A stretch of DNA of 32,977 nt from positions 1 through 32,977 of the forward strand of contig JABYQR010000447.1 in NCBI GenBank assembly GCA_022592445.1, written 5' to 3'. A program made the position numbers and the translations under genes. The notes below the pieces were generated by a model that saw only the letters and a program-made list of their open reading frames with translations, was not told the DNA's origin and searched no databases. Shown here in pieces: positions 1 to 10,365 of the stretch (positions within the stretch are counted from its first letter, which is position 1; every line of letters starts with the position of its first letter). Origin of the DNA: Cytidiella melzeri (lineage: Eukaryota > Basidiomycota > Agaricomycetes > Polyporales > Irpicaceae).

Positions 1-144
1 AAGCTTTCGCCGAGCATCTGAGCAAAACAACTATATACAACCATTTTGTCAATGTAGGCTGATTCTCAAATCCAAAGTGTAAGCCTTTGCCCAAAATTCT
101 CGCATTAAAATCATTCAGCGCACACACCCCAAGCATGAGTCACA

Positions 145-3100
145 CTAGATCAACATTGCAGCAACCACACTCCCAACCCCCATCGCCAACCCCACCCCCC
201 CTCTCCCCACCGCCCCACTTCCTTGCGCCCCACTTCCCGCACTCCCCGCACTCCCCGTTGCACTCGGCATACTCGAATTCAACCCAAACCCAGCCGTGAT
301 GTTCCCATTCGCAGTCGCAATAAAACTCTCCCACGCCGCTCTCGTCTCAGACGGATAAACAGTCGAGCTCTGCGTCGTCCCCAACCCAACAGAAATCTCG
401 TCTTGGCCTGGCAAATACCCTTTTGCGAGCGTCACGTTCTCATCGCCAACAACGACAGCAGGTGATGATGATGATGATGATGATGTGGTGTTGTTGGTGG
501 TGGTGAGGACAAGCCCGGTTTGGTTCGAGCCGAGAATGAATTTGCGGAGGACGACAAACACCTAAAACAAAAAAAAAACAAAAAAAAGAGGGGGAGGAGG
601 AAATGTGTTAGATGGATGAAGTATTGTAATTTGGAATGGGGGAGGAGGAGACGTGACGTACTCGCTCAGGCTGTTGCTGAGGTATGAGATGTCCTGCGCC
701 TTTGATGAGGACATACGTCCAGTTACGTTCTTGGTGGATGATCCCCGCAAATGAGCCAGTGTCGTCGAACCACGACGTAGAAGGCGGACGTGTGAACCCT
801 TGTATACCGCCAAACGTCGTGTTCTGTAAACAAACAAAAAAATCAAAAGGTGAGTGCCAGCGTGAGTTTGAGCTTGAGAAAGTTATTGGAGTGTACCTGG
901 ATGACAACTGCACAGAGCAAAGATCAGCGGAAGAAATTGAGTAGGAGAGAGAGCGTGGCAAACCTTGGGTACCAGTGTGCGAGACGAGAGAATCGTTGTT
1001 TCCAGAGTAGACAACAATCCCGACGCCGTGTTTGGTAGCGTTTGCAGCGAGGTCATCCAAAAATGCCATTGGTCTACCCAGAAAAAACAAAAGTCAAGAC
1101 TGGTATGCTCAACGAACAAAACAAACCATGTGCGTACTTGACACCTAAAATCCACAATGAAACGTCAAAGACACACTTGAGAGAGAGAGAAAACAGTAAA
1201 CGACGTACTTGGATCTTGGCCATCTGGCCCGCTGAACATGTAATTGATATTCGATTCCCAATCCTTGGAAGTCGGAGCATGTATCGCCGTTCTCGTGCGG
1301 TTGTCTCATCCATACAACACATCGTCAGCAGCGTTACACACAAGAGCCAAGTGAAGAATAATTAATGATGATCACCATTCAAGAACACACTGGCGTCCAT
1401 TCGCGCCTCAGGGTCCAAAGCATCTGGGATGTTGTATACCTAACAACATCCTAACTAAGATCGACGTTTAACGATGCGAGATAGGAGGGTATGTACGTCA
1501 AACCCATCAAATGTGTTCCCCTCTAACAACACCAAGTCAGATTCACCAAAACCAGCAAAGGACAAAAAAGGGCGGACGTACTCCACGGGATACTAAAGTT
1601 CAACGCGTAGTCGATCATCTCGTCGTACAGGTCATACCTGTACCATGTATCAACCGTCCCGTTCAGGAGCGCAGACAAGTCCCTTTTCTCAAGTTTCCAG
1701 CTATCCCTCGTTGCCTTCCTCCTCCTTTCCCTCTCCTCCGAGTCATTCAAGTCGTCGTGGCAAGCGAACAAACCCGCTTTGAGAGATTCCGAAACAACGT
1801 TCCTCTTGAGCCTTCTTTGCATGTCCGATCGGTAGCGGGCGGCAACTTCAATTCCGGGCTCGACGGTGAGGTTGAGAGTGGGGAACTTGCCGGTTTGGGG
1901 GTAGGTGAGGTTGAGGTCGAAGCCGCACAGGTGATTTCTGTTGATATTCATGAGATTTACTGCTGACTTGAGAAGAGAGAGGGACGTACTGCGTTTTGAA
2001 GTAGTTGTAGACGTCCGGGACATACCCAATGAGCTGAGGGTACGTCTCGATAACCGTCAACTGCACCTAGTAGTGAGTACACTTTTAGGGAAAGAAGGAA
2101 GAGGTGCACTTACTGTGGGAAGGATTTCAAAGACGATAGCGCTTCCAATCGTGCCGTCTCCTATAGCAATTTTGGTGAGGTTGACGGGTGGATCAGTCAG
2201 TCCAAAGTAAGCTTTCATAATGTACGGCTTTGAATTGGTGAACAGTCAATTCAGATGAACAAAGGCGAATTCAAAGCGACGCACGATGTAAGTTCTGGCG
2301 TACCTCTCTCCTGTGAGATGCAACGGGTGTGTCTTGAGGCCGGGAAAGACCTTGACTAGGTTGGCGAGAAAACCAAACTATCAAAGACGAGTGAGGAGAT
2401 GACGGAAAGGTATGAGATGCGGGCGCGCAAAGTTGATGGCCATCTGATCTTCATCAGGCACTGCACAAAGGCTATTAGTCCACGCATGGAAACAAAAAGG
2501 CGTGTACCAAAGCTGTTCTGATCTACAGTGCCGAATCCAACATTATGAGAAAATGTGTGCAGTCAAAAAGAGAGAAAAAGGCAATACTTACACGGGCTGG
2601 TCAATCCATATGTAATCCGTGAGTTTGTCCCAGCTGTTGTTGTTTGAGAACAACGAGTAGTCATCTGCGACGTGCAGCGGACCGTTCTATGCAAAACGTC
2701 AAAAAAAAAACGCCGAAACGCAAAGCGAGACTGGCGGACGGCGCACCTCAAAGAATAGCCCTAACATGCTCGACAAGCCCGGTCTACGCATGTCGAAATG
2801 TTGGCAACAACACTGAAAAAAAAAACGGAGAAAAAAAAAAGAAACATACCCTCCGTTTAGCTATATTCCCCATGGATCCTCGCTCGAGTTGGACGTCAAG
2901 GACCTGTTCTCTTTTTCAAACACACAAAAAGAAAAGCGTGTCGTTGGGATGGCCCGGTCTGCCCACTGGGATGTTGCCTGCCCAATTGCGTCCCAGAGGG
3001 AAGGAAATGTTTGGGAGCGGGTCTGTAACTTGAAGGTCTGGAGAGCAACGGCGCAGGGTGGCGTGAGGAACGTCAAGCTCAAGAGGACCACGTCAACGTA

Positions 3101-3228
3101 CAGTTCTGCCATTCGGGACTGAAATCACCGCTAGGCTCTCCTGGGTAGCTGTGAGGGAAGCTTCCAACGGATTGGCCTTGGACGAGCGCAGCAGCACAGA
3201 CCGCTAGGGCTGCTAGAGATTGAAGCAT
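145..3228 (-). pseudogene. Serine carboxypeptidase (peptidase S10), secreted, disabled
   Basis: Spliced from about ten short exons, the minus strand reads as a secreted S10 serine carboxypeptidase, an enzyme that removes C-terminal residues at acid pH. It begins with a signal peptide (MLQSLAALAVCAAALVQGQ). It keeps the oxyanion motif NGGPGLSSM, the segment YIWIDQPV, the catalytic Asp context YSGNNDSLVSHTGTQ and the catalytic His context KGAGHLIPQQQP. The C-terminal tail is Ser/Gly-rich and ends in a hydrophobic stretch, possibly a GPI signal. Three lesions are visible. A one-base insertion near 2925 breaks the frame before VFEKEN. A TAG at 2861-2863 stands where WGIWLNGG needs Trp. The nucleophile motif GESYAG reads GERYAR (codon 2303-2305), so Ser is Arg. 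One acceptor near 2540 also lacks a clear AG. The family assignment is certain. That the gene is dead is inferred from the combined lesions. Confidence 0.88.
463..485. repeat. TGA trinucleotide microsatellite
   Basis: A short pure trinucleotide run lies inside the last exon of the carboxypeptidase pseudogene. On the minus strand it codes for a poly-serine stretch in the Ser-rich C-terminal tail. Confidence 0.85.
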
Positions 3229-4283
3229 GGGCTAGGGAGAGAGCAAGAGGGTCACGGTGCTGCGAGAAGACTGCGAGGTGTTGTACTTTATATGGTCATG
3301 GCGTCGGTAGCGGTGCGAGGGCAGGAGAAGGTATGGAATGGATGATCTATGAGTCATGGGGTGATGGGGGGACGATGTCAGCTTGGAGAGTTCGTCACTG
3401 TTGTTGTACAAGAGCATAACCTCCCAAGGGTTGCCGTGCAACGCATTCGGCAATGTTGTAGACAACGTGGTAGTCGCCGTCGTCCTCTGGCAGCTGGTCA
3501 ACAACTGGCACGACTCACAAGACTGACCACTGTAGGATGCAACGGCCACAATTTGTACACTCCTCATAGGTGCTGTCGCTGTCACTGGGACATGATCGAT
3601 GATAGTACTTTCGACCTTTCGTTTTGAATCAGAGTCGAGAATACGAATGGCGTTATGTACATACAAATTATCTTGACTACAATGTCTATGCTCATCAGCA
3701 GACACACAGCAAGAACACAGCAAAACATCGAAGGAACTTACAGTTTGGGGGCACTGCAATGAGCAACTTGGTGCTGACAGGCAAGAGCTTACGTCCTCTT
3801 TTGAACAAGACGCGCGTTTCTGAACGTGATTACGTGCGCTCCGAGGTCAATGGGGTGAGTGGACAACAATGATGGACACAACTTACTGTGTTTCGGTGCT
3901 CTCTGCATCACCCACCCCTCTACCAACATTATCTTGTTGTTCTACAATTGCTGTGTCAGTGGTACTGCTGACCCCAATGTTGTTCAAGGAGTTGCTCTCT
4001 GATGCGCAATGCCAATATCTCAACTTGGGGGACTGCTTGATACCCCCGCCGCTCCCAAACCAGCCAACAGCACATCCGCTCACCCATCTAACAAATACCA
4101 CACAGAACTTGACAGGGCTTGTCCACACTCAAATGGAGGATATCAAGGTGCAGACGGAGCTGATGAGAAAACGGGAGGAGAGGGACAAAACTTGAGCTTC
4201 CATGCAATGCAAGCCATGGTTGCCAAATCCCAACAAGTGTGTGAGCAGACAAGTGTGCACGAGACATTGCGCAATGTTGAGTA

Positions 4284-4287
<4 letters not shown>
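3229..4287. other. Intergenic region, no gene seen
   Basis: This is the upstream region of the carboxypeptidase pseudogene. Short open frames exist on both strands but none has a recognisable domain or a convincing intron pattern. The word TGCGCAATG occurs near 4000 and again near 4270 and 4465, so part of this stretch may belong to the repeat-rich block that follows. Confidence 0.5.

Positions 4288-4319
<32 letters not shown>
4288..4319. repeat. (AG)16 dinucleotide microsatellite
   Basis: An uninterrupted AG run of 32 bases is followed by a looser purine-rich stretch to about 4392. Long open frames through it on both strands (Arg/Glu and Leu/Ser dipeptides) are by-products of the repeat. 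Confidence 0.95.
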
Positions 4320-4322
<3 letters not shown>

Positions 4323-4478
4323 TGACGTGGACAAGGAGGATAGAGTGGGAGAGTGAGAGTAAGTGCCTGAGAGTAAGAGAGAGAGGGAGAGCATACCTTG
4401 ACCTCGTGTGTAGCGTGAAATTGTGCAACACAAACCTTACGAATCAGATCCCAACAGGTGACTGCGCAATGTTCAGTT

Positions 4479-4868
4479 ACAATTCCTGAAGAATGAAGAA
4501 GAATTGTTCCAGTGTGCTCCAGCACATTGATGCCTTTTCAGACGTGACCTTTTTGTCCCCCAAAGTGTGGGAATCTGGTGGCAGAATACAGAAAGTAACA
4601 GTGTCAATAACAAAACAATGAATACAGCTGATGGCATCACACTGGCCTTGTTATCAGCCCTTTATAACTTTGTATCAGATCACTTTTGCAATCAAAATGC
4701 AGTTTTTGATTTTTACAGACTGCACATGGGTACAAATCTGTACATATCATACACCATTGAATAGCCCTATCTTGTGGCAACATCTTGGTAAAAACATTTT
4801 GTCAATTGAAGTGGAATTGAGCAAGTTATGGCCAGTCTACTGGAAAAGGTCACTCAGACTCAGATTCA
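4479..4868 (+). repeat. Dispersed repeat unit, copy 1 (direct copy at 7389-7751)
   Basis: About 370 bp match 7389-7751 closely in the same orientation, beginning TTACAATTCCTGAAGAATGA and ending near GTCTACT. No coding potential is evident. In both places the unit stands before a plus-oriented 143-bp array, so unit plus array appear to have been duplicated together. Confidence 0.85.
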
Positions 4869-5039
4869 AACTGCACTCTTGATATGATGTCAAATTCTGG
4901 TCAAGTACATGTGCAGCAGTCTACAGACATTGCTTGCTCTCTGAACAAGGAATACAATTAGAAGACATGCCACACATAGTATTGGCTCTGAGCAAGAGTT
5001 ACCAGTACTTTGGAAGCTAACTACCACACCCAATCCCTA

Positions 5040-5990
5040 CATTCTTGGACAATGTAAATTTGTGGCTGCATTAGTAGTGAGTACTGTATCTGATTGTTCC
5101 ACAAAGTTTAACAACTGTTAGTTGCTTTCCAAGCAGGAGTTACAATCAGAACACAGCCTGTGGCAGTTCCAATGGGGTGAGGCAGTTCAGACATCAACAG
5201 TACATGGTTGCATCAGCAGCAAGCACTGCATTGGATTGTTGCACAAAGTTTTACAACCATTAGTTGCTCTCTCAGGAGGAGTTAGAATCAGAACATAGCC
5301 TGTGGCAGTTCTGATGGGGCCGAGGCAGTACAGACATCAACAGGCCGTGGTTGCATCACCATAGAGCACTGCCTTTGATTCTTCCATACAGTTTCACAAC
5401 CACCAGTTGCTCTATAAGCAGGGGTTACAATCAGAACATAGCCTGTGGCAGCTCTGATGGGGGTGAGGCAATGCAGACATCAGCTAGACATGGTTTCATC
5501 AGCAGCCAGCGCTGCATTCAATTGGTTCACAAAATTTCACAACCATTAGTTACTCTCTAAGGAGGAGTTACAATCAGAGCACAGCCTGTGGCAGTTCTAG
5601 TGGGGCTGAGGCAGTTCAGACATCAACAGGACATAGTTCCATCAGAAGCAAGCACTGCATTTGATTGTTCCACAAAGTTTCACAACCACTAGTTGCTCTA
5701 TAAGCAGGAGTTATGATCAGAACACAGCCTGTGGCAGTTTCAATGGAGATGAGGCAGTTCTAGTGGGGCTGAGGCAGTTCAGACATCAACAGGACACGGT
5801 TGCATCACCACAGAGCACTGCCTTTGATTCTTTCACACAGTTTCACAACCACTAGTGGCTCTGTGAGCAGGAGTTACAATCTGCACACAGCCTGTGGCAG
5901 TTTCAATGGAGATGAGGCAGTTTATACCTCAACAGGATATCAAGCCCTTCATTTCTTGAGCAAGCAATTTTCTGTCATCAGCAGTGAACA
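5040..5990 (+). repeat. 143-bp satellite array, block 1 (plus orientation)
   Basis: The word ACATCA(A/G)C recurs at 5191, 5334, 5477 and 5620, exactly 143 bp apart. It recurs again at 5783 after a roughly 20-bp internal duplication. Each monomer carries GGAGTTA(C/G)AATCAGAACA and CCTGTGGCAGTT. Two monomer types differ after GTTGCATCA: type A reads GCAGCAAGCACTGC and type B reads CCATAGAGCACTGCC. The order here is A-B-A'-A-B. Because 143 is not a multiple of three, the small open frames in the array are not genes. Confidence 0.93.
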
Positions 5991-6695
5991 CTGCACGAGA
6001 TTCATGATAAGATATATGAAGCCCCTTGCCACCATTGGTGACTACCCTCATCAATGTATGGCTTGTTTTCCTGCAACCAAACTTATCATTTGTAGTACAG
6101 TCACTTTATCCCAGATCAAGTTGCCTATCAACGGTGTCCCCAATATAAAATGCCTGTAATACAGTCAATATTCATGACCAGATGGCTTGGAAAAGTCCTT
6201 ACCAGGAACAGAGCTGCTTACTCAGGTTCCTTTTGGTAACAAAGCCACAGGTGCAATTAACTGTTTCATGCTAGATGATTCATTCAATTTGCTATCAATA
6301 ACATAATCACTTGCAACCCTGCTCCTGCAGTTTACCAAATTGTATCTAGAATATTTAACATAGTTCAACATCATCAAGAAGAAGATGCATGTCAAACAAT
6401 CTTTATCTCCATGCTCTACGCCACAAACTTGTACATGTCTTAATTTTGTACTCACACCCATTGTTGCACTTCAAACAATGCAACACAGTCCCTCTTCTTT
6501 CATGAATAATTGTGTGCTCCAGTGGAGACAAACCACCAAATTACTGTACATTAATCATTGAAGAAGCTATTCCCAACAGAATTACTTGTTCAGGCTGCTA
6601 CATGCACCAAGTTTACTTACAAATCTGGCTCAAAAATTAATATTTCATTCAATCTTCAGGAATTGTACTTGCCGCTTGCCGGCCATGCTAACGCT
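5991..6695. other. Spacer between satellite blocks, no gene seen
   Basis: This stretch is AT-rich and non-coding. Part of it (about 5990-6040) resembles 9060-9110 upstream of the small secreted protein gene; both contain TAT(A)TAAAG/GAAGCC followed by CTTGCCACCA. It may be a decayed copy of that promoter region. Confidence 0.45.
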
Positions 6696-7390
6696 AGTGC
6701 TTTATGCTGATGCAACCACATCCTGTTGATGTCTGAACTGCCTCAACCGCATTGGAACTGCCACAGGCTATGTTCTGATGTTAAATCCTCCTCAGAGAGC
6801 AACTTATGGTTGTGAAACTTTGTGCAACAGTTTGACGCAGTGCTTGCTGCTGATGCAACCATGTCCTGTTGATGTCTGAACTGCCTCACCCCCATTGGAA
6901 CTGCGACAGGCTGTGTTCTGACTGTAACTCCTGCTTATAGAGCAACTGGTGGTTGTGAAACTGTATGGAAGAATCAAAGACAGTGCTTTATGCTGATGCA
7001 ACCACATCCTGTTGATGTCTGAACTGCTTCAGCCGCATTGGAACTGCCACAGGCTATGTTCTGATTCTAATTCCTTCTCAGAGAGCAACTCATGGTTGTG
7101 AAACTGTGTGCAACAATTTGACACAGTGCTTGCTGCTGATGCAACCATGTCCTGTTGATGTCTGAACTGCCTCACCCCTGTTGGAACTGCCACAGGCTGT
7201 GTTCTGATTGTAACTCCTGCTTAGAGAGCAATTAACAGTTGTGAAACTTGTGGAACAATTAGATGCAGCACCCACTGCTGATGCAGCCACAGGTTTACAT
7301 TGTTCAAGAATGTAGGGGTTGAGAATTTGTACTTAGCTTCCAAAGTACTGGTAATTCTTGCTCAGAGCCAACACTATGTGTGGCATGTTA
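6696..7390 (-). repeat. Left arm of 695-bp inverted repeat (satellite, minus orientation)
   Basis: This is the reverse complement of 7752-8446, with equal arm length and only scattered mismatches by eye. It contains 143-bp monomers in minus orientation; TGATGTCTGAACTG recurs at 6727, 6870, 7013 and 7156, exactly 143 bp apart, with types B and A alternating. The inner 100 bp (about 7290-7390) is a unique flank ending in ACTATGTGTGGCATGTTA. Confidence 0.93.
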
Positions 7391-7751
7391 CAATTCCTGA
7401 AGAATGAAGAAGAATTGTTCCAGTGTGCTCCAGCACATTGATGCCTTTTCAGATGTGACCTTTTTGTCCCCCAAAGTTTGGGAATCTGATAGCAGAATAC
7501 AGAAAGTAACCGTGTCAATAACAAAACAATGAATACAGCTGATGGCATCACACTGGCCTTGTTATTAGCCCTTTATAACTTTGTATCAGATCACTCTTGC
7601 AATCAAAATGCAGTTTTTGATTTTCACAGACTGCACATGGGTACAAATCTGTACATATTATACACCATTGGATAGCCCTATCTCGTGGAAACATCTTGGT
7701 ACAAACATCCTGTCAATTGGAGTGGAATTGAGCAAGCTATGGCCTGTCTAC
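7391..7751 (+). repeat. Central spacer of the inverted repeat; dispersed repeat unit, copy 2
   Basis: This 361-bp segment separates the two arms exactly at the palindrome centre (about 7571). It is a close direct copy of 4479-4868. If the locus is transcribed, it would be the loop of a long hairpin RNA. Confidence 0.88.
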
Positions 7752-8446
7752 TAACATGCCACACATAGTGTTGGCTTTGAGCAAGAATTACCAGTACTTT
7801 GGAAGCTAAGTACAAATTCTCAACCCCTACATTCTTGAACAATGTAAACCTGTGGCTGCATCAGCAGTGAGTGCTGCATCTAATTGTTCCACAAGTTTCA
7901 CAACTTTTAATTGCTCTCTAAGCAGGAGTTACAATCAGAACACAGCCTGCGGCAGTTTCAATGGGGGTAAGGCAGTTCAGACATCAACAGGACATGATTG
8001 CATCAGCAGCAAGCACTGTGTCAAATTGTTGCACAAAGTTTCACAACCATGAGTTGCTCTCTGAGAAGGAATTAGAATCAGAACATAGCCTGTGGCAGTT
8101 CCAATGCGGCTGAAGCAGTTCAGACATCAACAGGATGTGGTTGCATCAGCATAAAGCACTGCCTTTGATTCTTCCATACAGTTTCACAGCCACCAGTTGC
8201 TCTATAAGCAGGAGTTACAGTCAGAACACAGCTTGTGGCAGTTCCAATGGGGGTGAGGCAGTTCAGACATCAACAGGACATAGTTGCATCAGCAGCAAGC
8301 ACTGCGTCCAACTGTTGCACAAAGTTTCACAACCATTAGTTGCTCTCTGAGGAGGAATTAACATCAGAACATAGCCTGTGGCAGTTCCAATGTGGCTGAA
8401 GCAGTTCAGACATCAACAGGATGTGGTTGCATCAGCATAAAGCACT
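7752..8446 (+). repeat. Right arm of 695-bp inverted repeat (satellite, plus orientation)
   Basis: This is the mirror of 6696-7390. It starts TAACATGCCACACATAGTG and runs into plus-oriented monomers; ACATCAACAGG recurs at 7981, 8124, 8267 and 8410 with strict 143-bp spacing. The monomer order is A-B-A-B, giving a 286-bp higher-order dimer. The match to the left arm stops at AAGCACT (8446), although the array continues. Confidence 0.93.
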
Positions 8447-8645
8447 GCCTTTGATTCTTCCATACAGTTTCACAACCACCAGTTGCTCTATAAGCAGGAG
8501 TTACAATCAGAACACAGCCTGTGGCAGTGCTAATGGGGGTAAGGCAGCACAGATATCAGCTGGACGTGGTTTCATCAGCAGCCAGCACTGCATTCAATTA
8601 GTCCACAAAGGTTCACAACCACTGAGTTCCAAGCAGGAGTTACAG
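8447..8645 (+). repeat. Tail of the plus-oriented 143-bp array
   Basis: The array continues outside the palindrome with one more complete monomer (marker at 8553, again 143 bp on) of the variant A' type with TTTCATCAGCAGCCAGCACT. It is followed by a degenerate end. Around 8668-8740 lies a short inverted fragment of the dispersed unit (GGAATTGTAACTG, then CACTTTGGGGGACAAGAGGG). Confidence 0.8.
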
Positions 8646-9288
8646 CTGTGGCAATCTCTTCTTCATTCCTCAGGAATTGTAACTGCCTGTATTCTCCCAT
8701 CAAATTCTCACACTTTGGGGGACAAGAGGGTAATATCTGAAACAGCATCAATAATTGTAACAAAGCTGTGTGCATGATGAAACAACAAGGCTATGTCTGC
8801 ATGATGAAACAACATTTGTCATTATAAGACAAAAGATGCAAAAGCCTCCAATAGCGGCAAAGCCTGTGAGTAGCGCTGCACAAGTACATTAGAGTTAGCA
8901 AGAAAATGTTCAGTTACTATGTAGACAACAACACAGCCTGACCTGTGCTTAGTACATCACTACATACTAGCCTAGAAGTATTCTCCATTAAACTTTGCAG
9001 CACATGTACAGGAGCTGATCAGAGACATGTCCAAACTGCGGAATTTTTGATTGTTGCATCAGCACTGCACAACAACTGGAAGAAATATAAAGCCTCTTGC
9101 CACCACTCTTACACCCCAGCACACCTCTGTTTCCACAGTCACTTTGACATAGCATTTCTTCACCACTGGTCAGTCAATTCCCCATTGACCATGTTATCAT
9201 CGCAATGGTGCACTGTACTGAAATAATTTTCATGGCTAGTTGTCTTCTCAAATCCTTTTCAAATCACCCTTCACCATCCTATACCATC
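8646..9288. promoter_or_regulatory. Upstream region of the small secreted protein gene, with TATA box
   Basis: No gene is seen here. A TATAAA stands at 9086-9091, about 200 bp before the chosen ATG at 9289. A direct repeat of GCATGATGAAACAACA lies near 8772-8815. The promoter function is inferred from position only. Confidence 0.45.
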
Positions 9289-9657
9289 ATGCGGTTCTCA
9301 ACCTCTCTTGTCTTGTTTGCCGCTGCTGTCACCAGTGCGTTGTATATGGTGACTGTATCTGCTGCTCCATCCAGTGGCTTTCCACTCCTCCAGTCGAAGA
9401 GAGGAATCACAAATAGTCAGGTTGCTGTCACTGCAAAGGATCCTCTGGAAGAGATGTCATCAAGAGACTTTGGAATGTGGAGGGCTTTGTTTGATGAAGT
9501 CAAGAGGCAAGTCAAAGAACACCCTGAAGAGGGTTTTGTTCCTGATGTTGAGGCAATTGGACAATACAAATATACAAAAGAGGAAGTAAATGCCATGCTG
9601 GCTCAGGTCTTGGAAAATAAGCGGAGAAACCCCTGGTTCTACATGAAGCCAGCATAA
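9289..9657 (+). CDS. Small secreted protein, cysteine-free, 122 residues
   Basis: This intronless open frame begins at an ATG that yields a clear signal peptide: MRFST, then a hydrophobic core LVLFAAAVTSALYMVTVSA, with likely cleavage before APSSG. In-frame ATGs at 9205 and 9232 would put a polar extension before the signal, so 9289 is preferred. A dibasic KR at residues 37-38 could be a Kex2-type processing site. The mature part is charged and probably helical (EEMSSRDFGMWRALFDEVKR; KEEVNAMLAQVLENKRR) and contains no cysteine, unlike many fungal effectors. It ends in TAA TAA. I do not recognise a family. The gene sits about 640 bp after the satellite block, and its upstream region is partly repeated near 6000. 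Role unknown: possibly a secreted peptide precursor or a surface/effector protein. Confidence 0.75.
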   Translation: MRFSTSLVLFAAAVTSALYMVTVSAAPSSGFPLLQSKRGITNSQVAVTAKDPLEEMSSRDFGMWRALFDEVKRQVKEHPEEGFVPDVEAIGQYKYTKEEVNAMLAQVLENKRRNPWFYMKPA

Positions 9658-10365
9658 TAATTCAGAATGGGTACTCTTGCGCACTCCATGAGAGGCTGCT
9701 ACTGTTTTTTTTGTAAAAATTTAGAAGGATATTTTGTCTATTTTTGTCCATCATATACATCCATTATCATCAGCACTTACATGCATACTAAACTACTTAA
9801 CCTCAGCCCTGGCGCACCTGCAGATAGGTAGTATACATGAAATGGAGGGTGCGCCCAATGCCTGACAATGGTTTTACTGTCAGAACTGGCTGTCCTCCCT
9901 TTCTACACCGCCAGCTACACCACAGGTGTCAGCCATCTGAACGAATTAGAAATCACCCAAGGCGGAATGCTGAGGTTTGCACGGGTCTGACGTTTGTTGG
10001 GCAGCGAATTGGGAAATGATTGCTCACTGTCACCACCCACCATATGTACAGCAGCTGTCATCGACATCTGTTTTAACTGGTAGTTACGTCTGTTCAGCAG
10101 TAGCTTTCATTACATGGTTCACGAACCCTATGAGGCGATGATCAAAACTGTCAAGATTTGTGAGTCATCTCTTCGACTTGGGCACATCGTAGCAGACTAT
10201 GCTCACCATGTCATAATCTAGACCGGCCTCGCAGCGACGATGCAAACATGTCAGACTCAGATTAGTCAGACGGTGGATATATGACATCTGTTCGTTTTGA
10301 TACAAAGAGGCTGCCTTACTCGCAGTAGACAGGTATAGCTGTACACGTTGAGGAAGACATGTCAC
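9658..10365. other. Intergenic region, no gene seen
   Basis: This is the 3' region of the secreted-protein gene and of the convergent Aim32-like gene. It contains AT-rich 3'-UTR-like sequence just after 9660. No supported gene or RNA was found. Confidence 0.5.

Noticed and set aside
4129..4525. Overlapping long open frames rich in Leu/Ser or Arg/Glu
   Set aside because: They are produced by the (AG)16 tract and neighbouring purine-rich DNA read in several frames; no domain and no splice support.
5040..8645. CRISPR array
   Set aside because: The repeat is a head-to-tail 143-bp satellite with no unique spacers, in a eukaryotic genome.
5351..8777. Series of similar 60-120 residue open frames with ...SISRSYNQNTACGSS...
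   Set aside because: They are frames through 143-bp satellite monomers; since 143 is not divisible by three, the frame changes each unit. Not a protein repeat.
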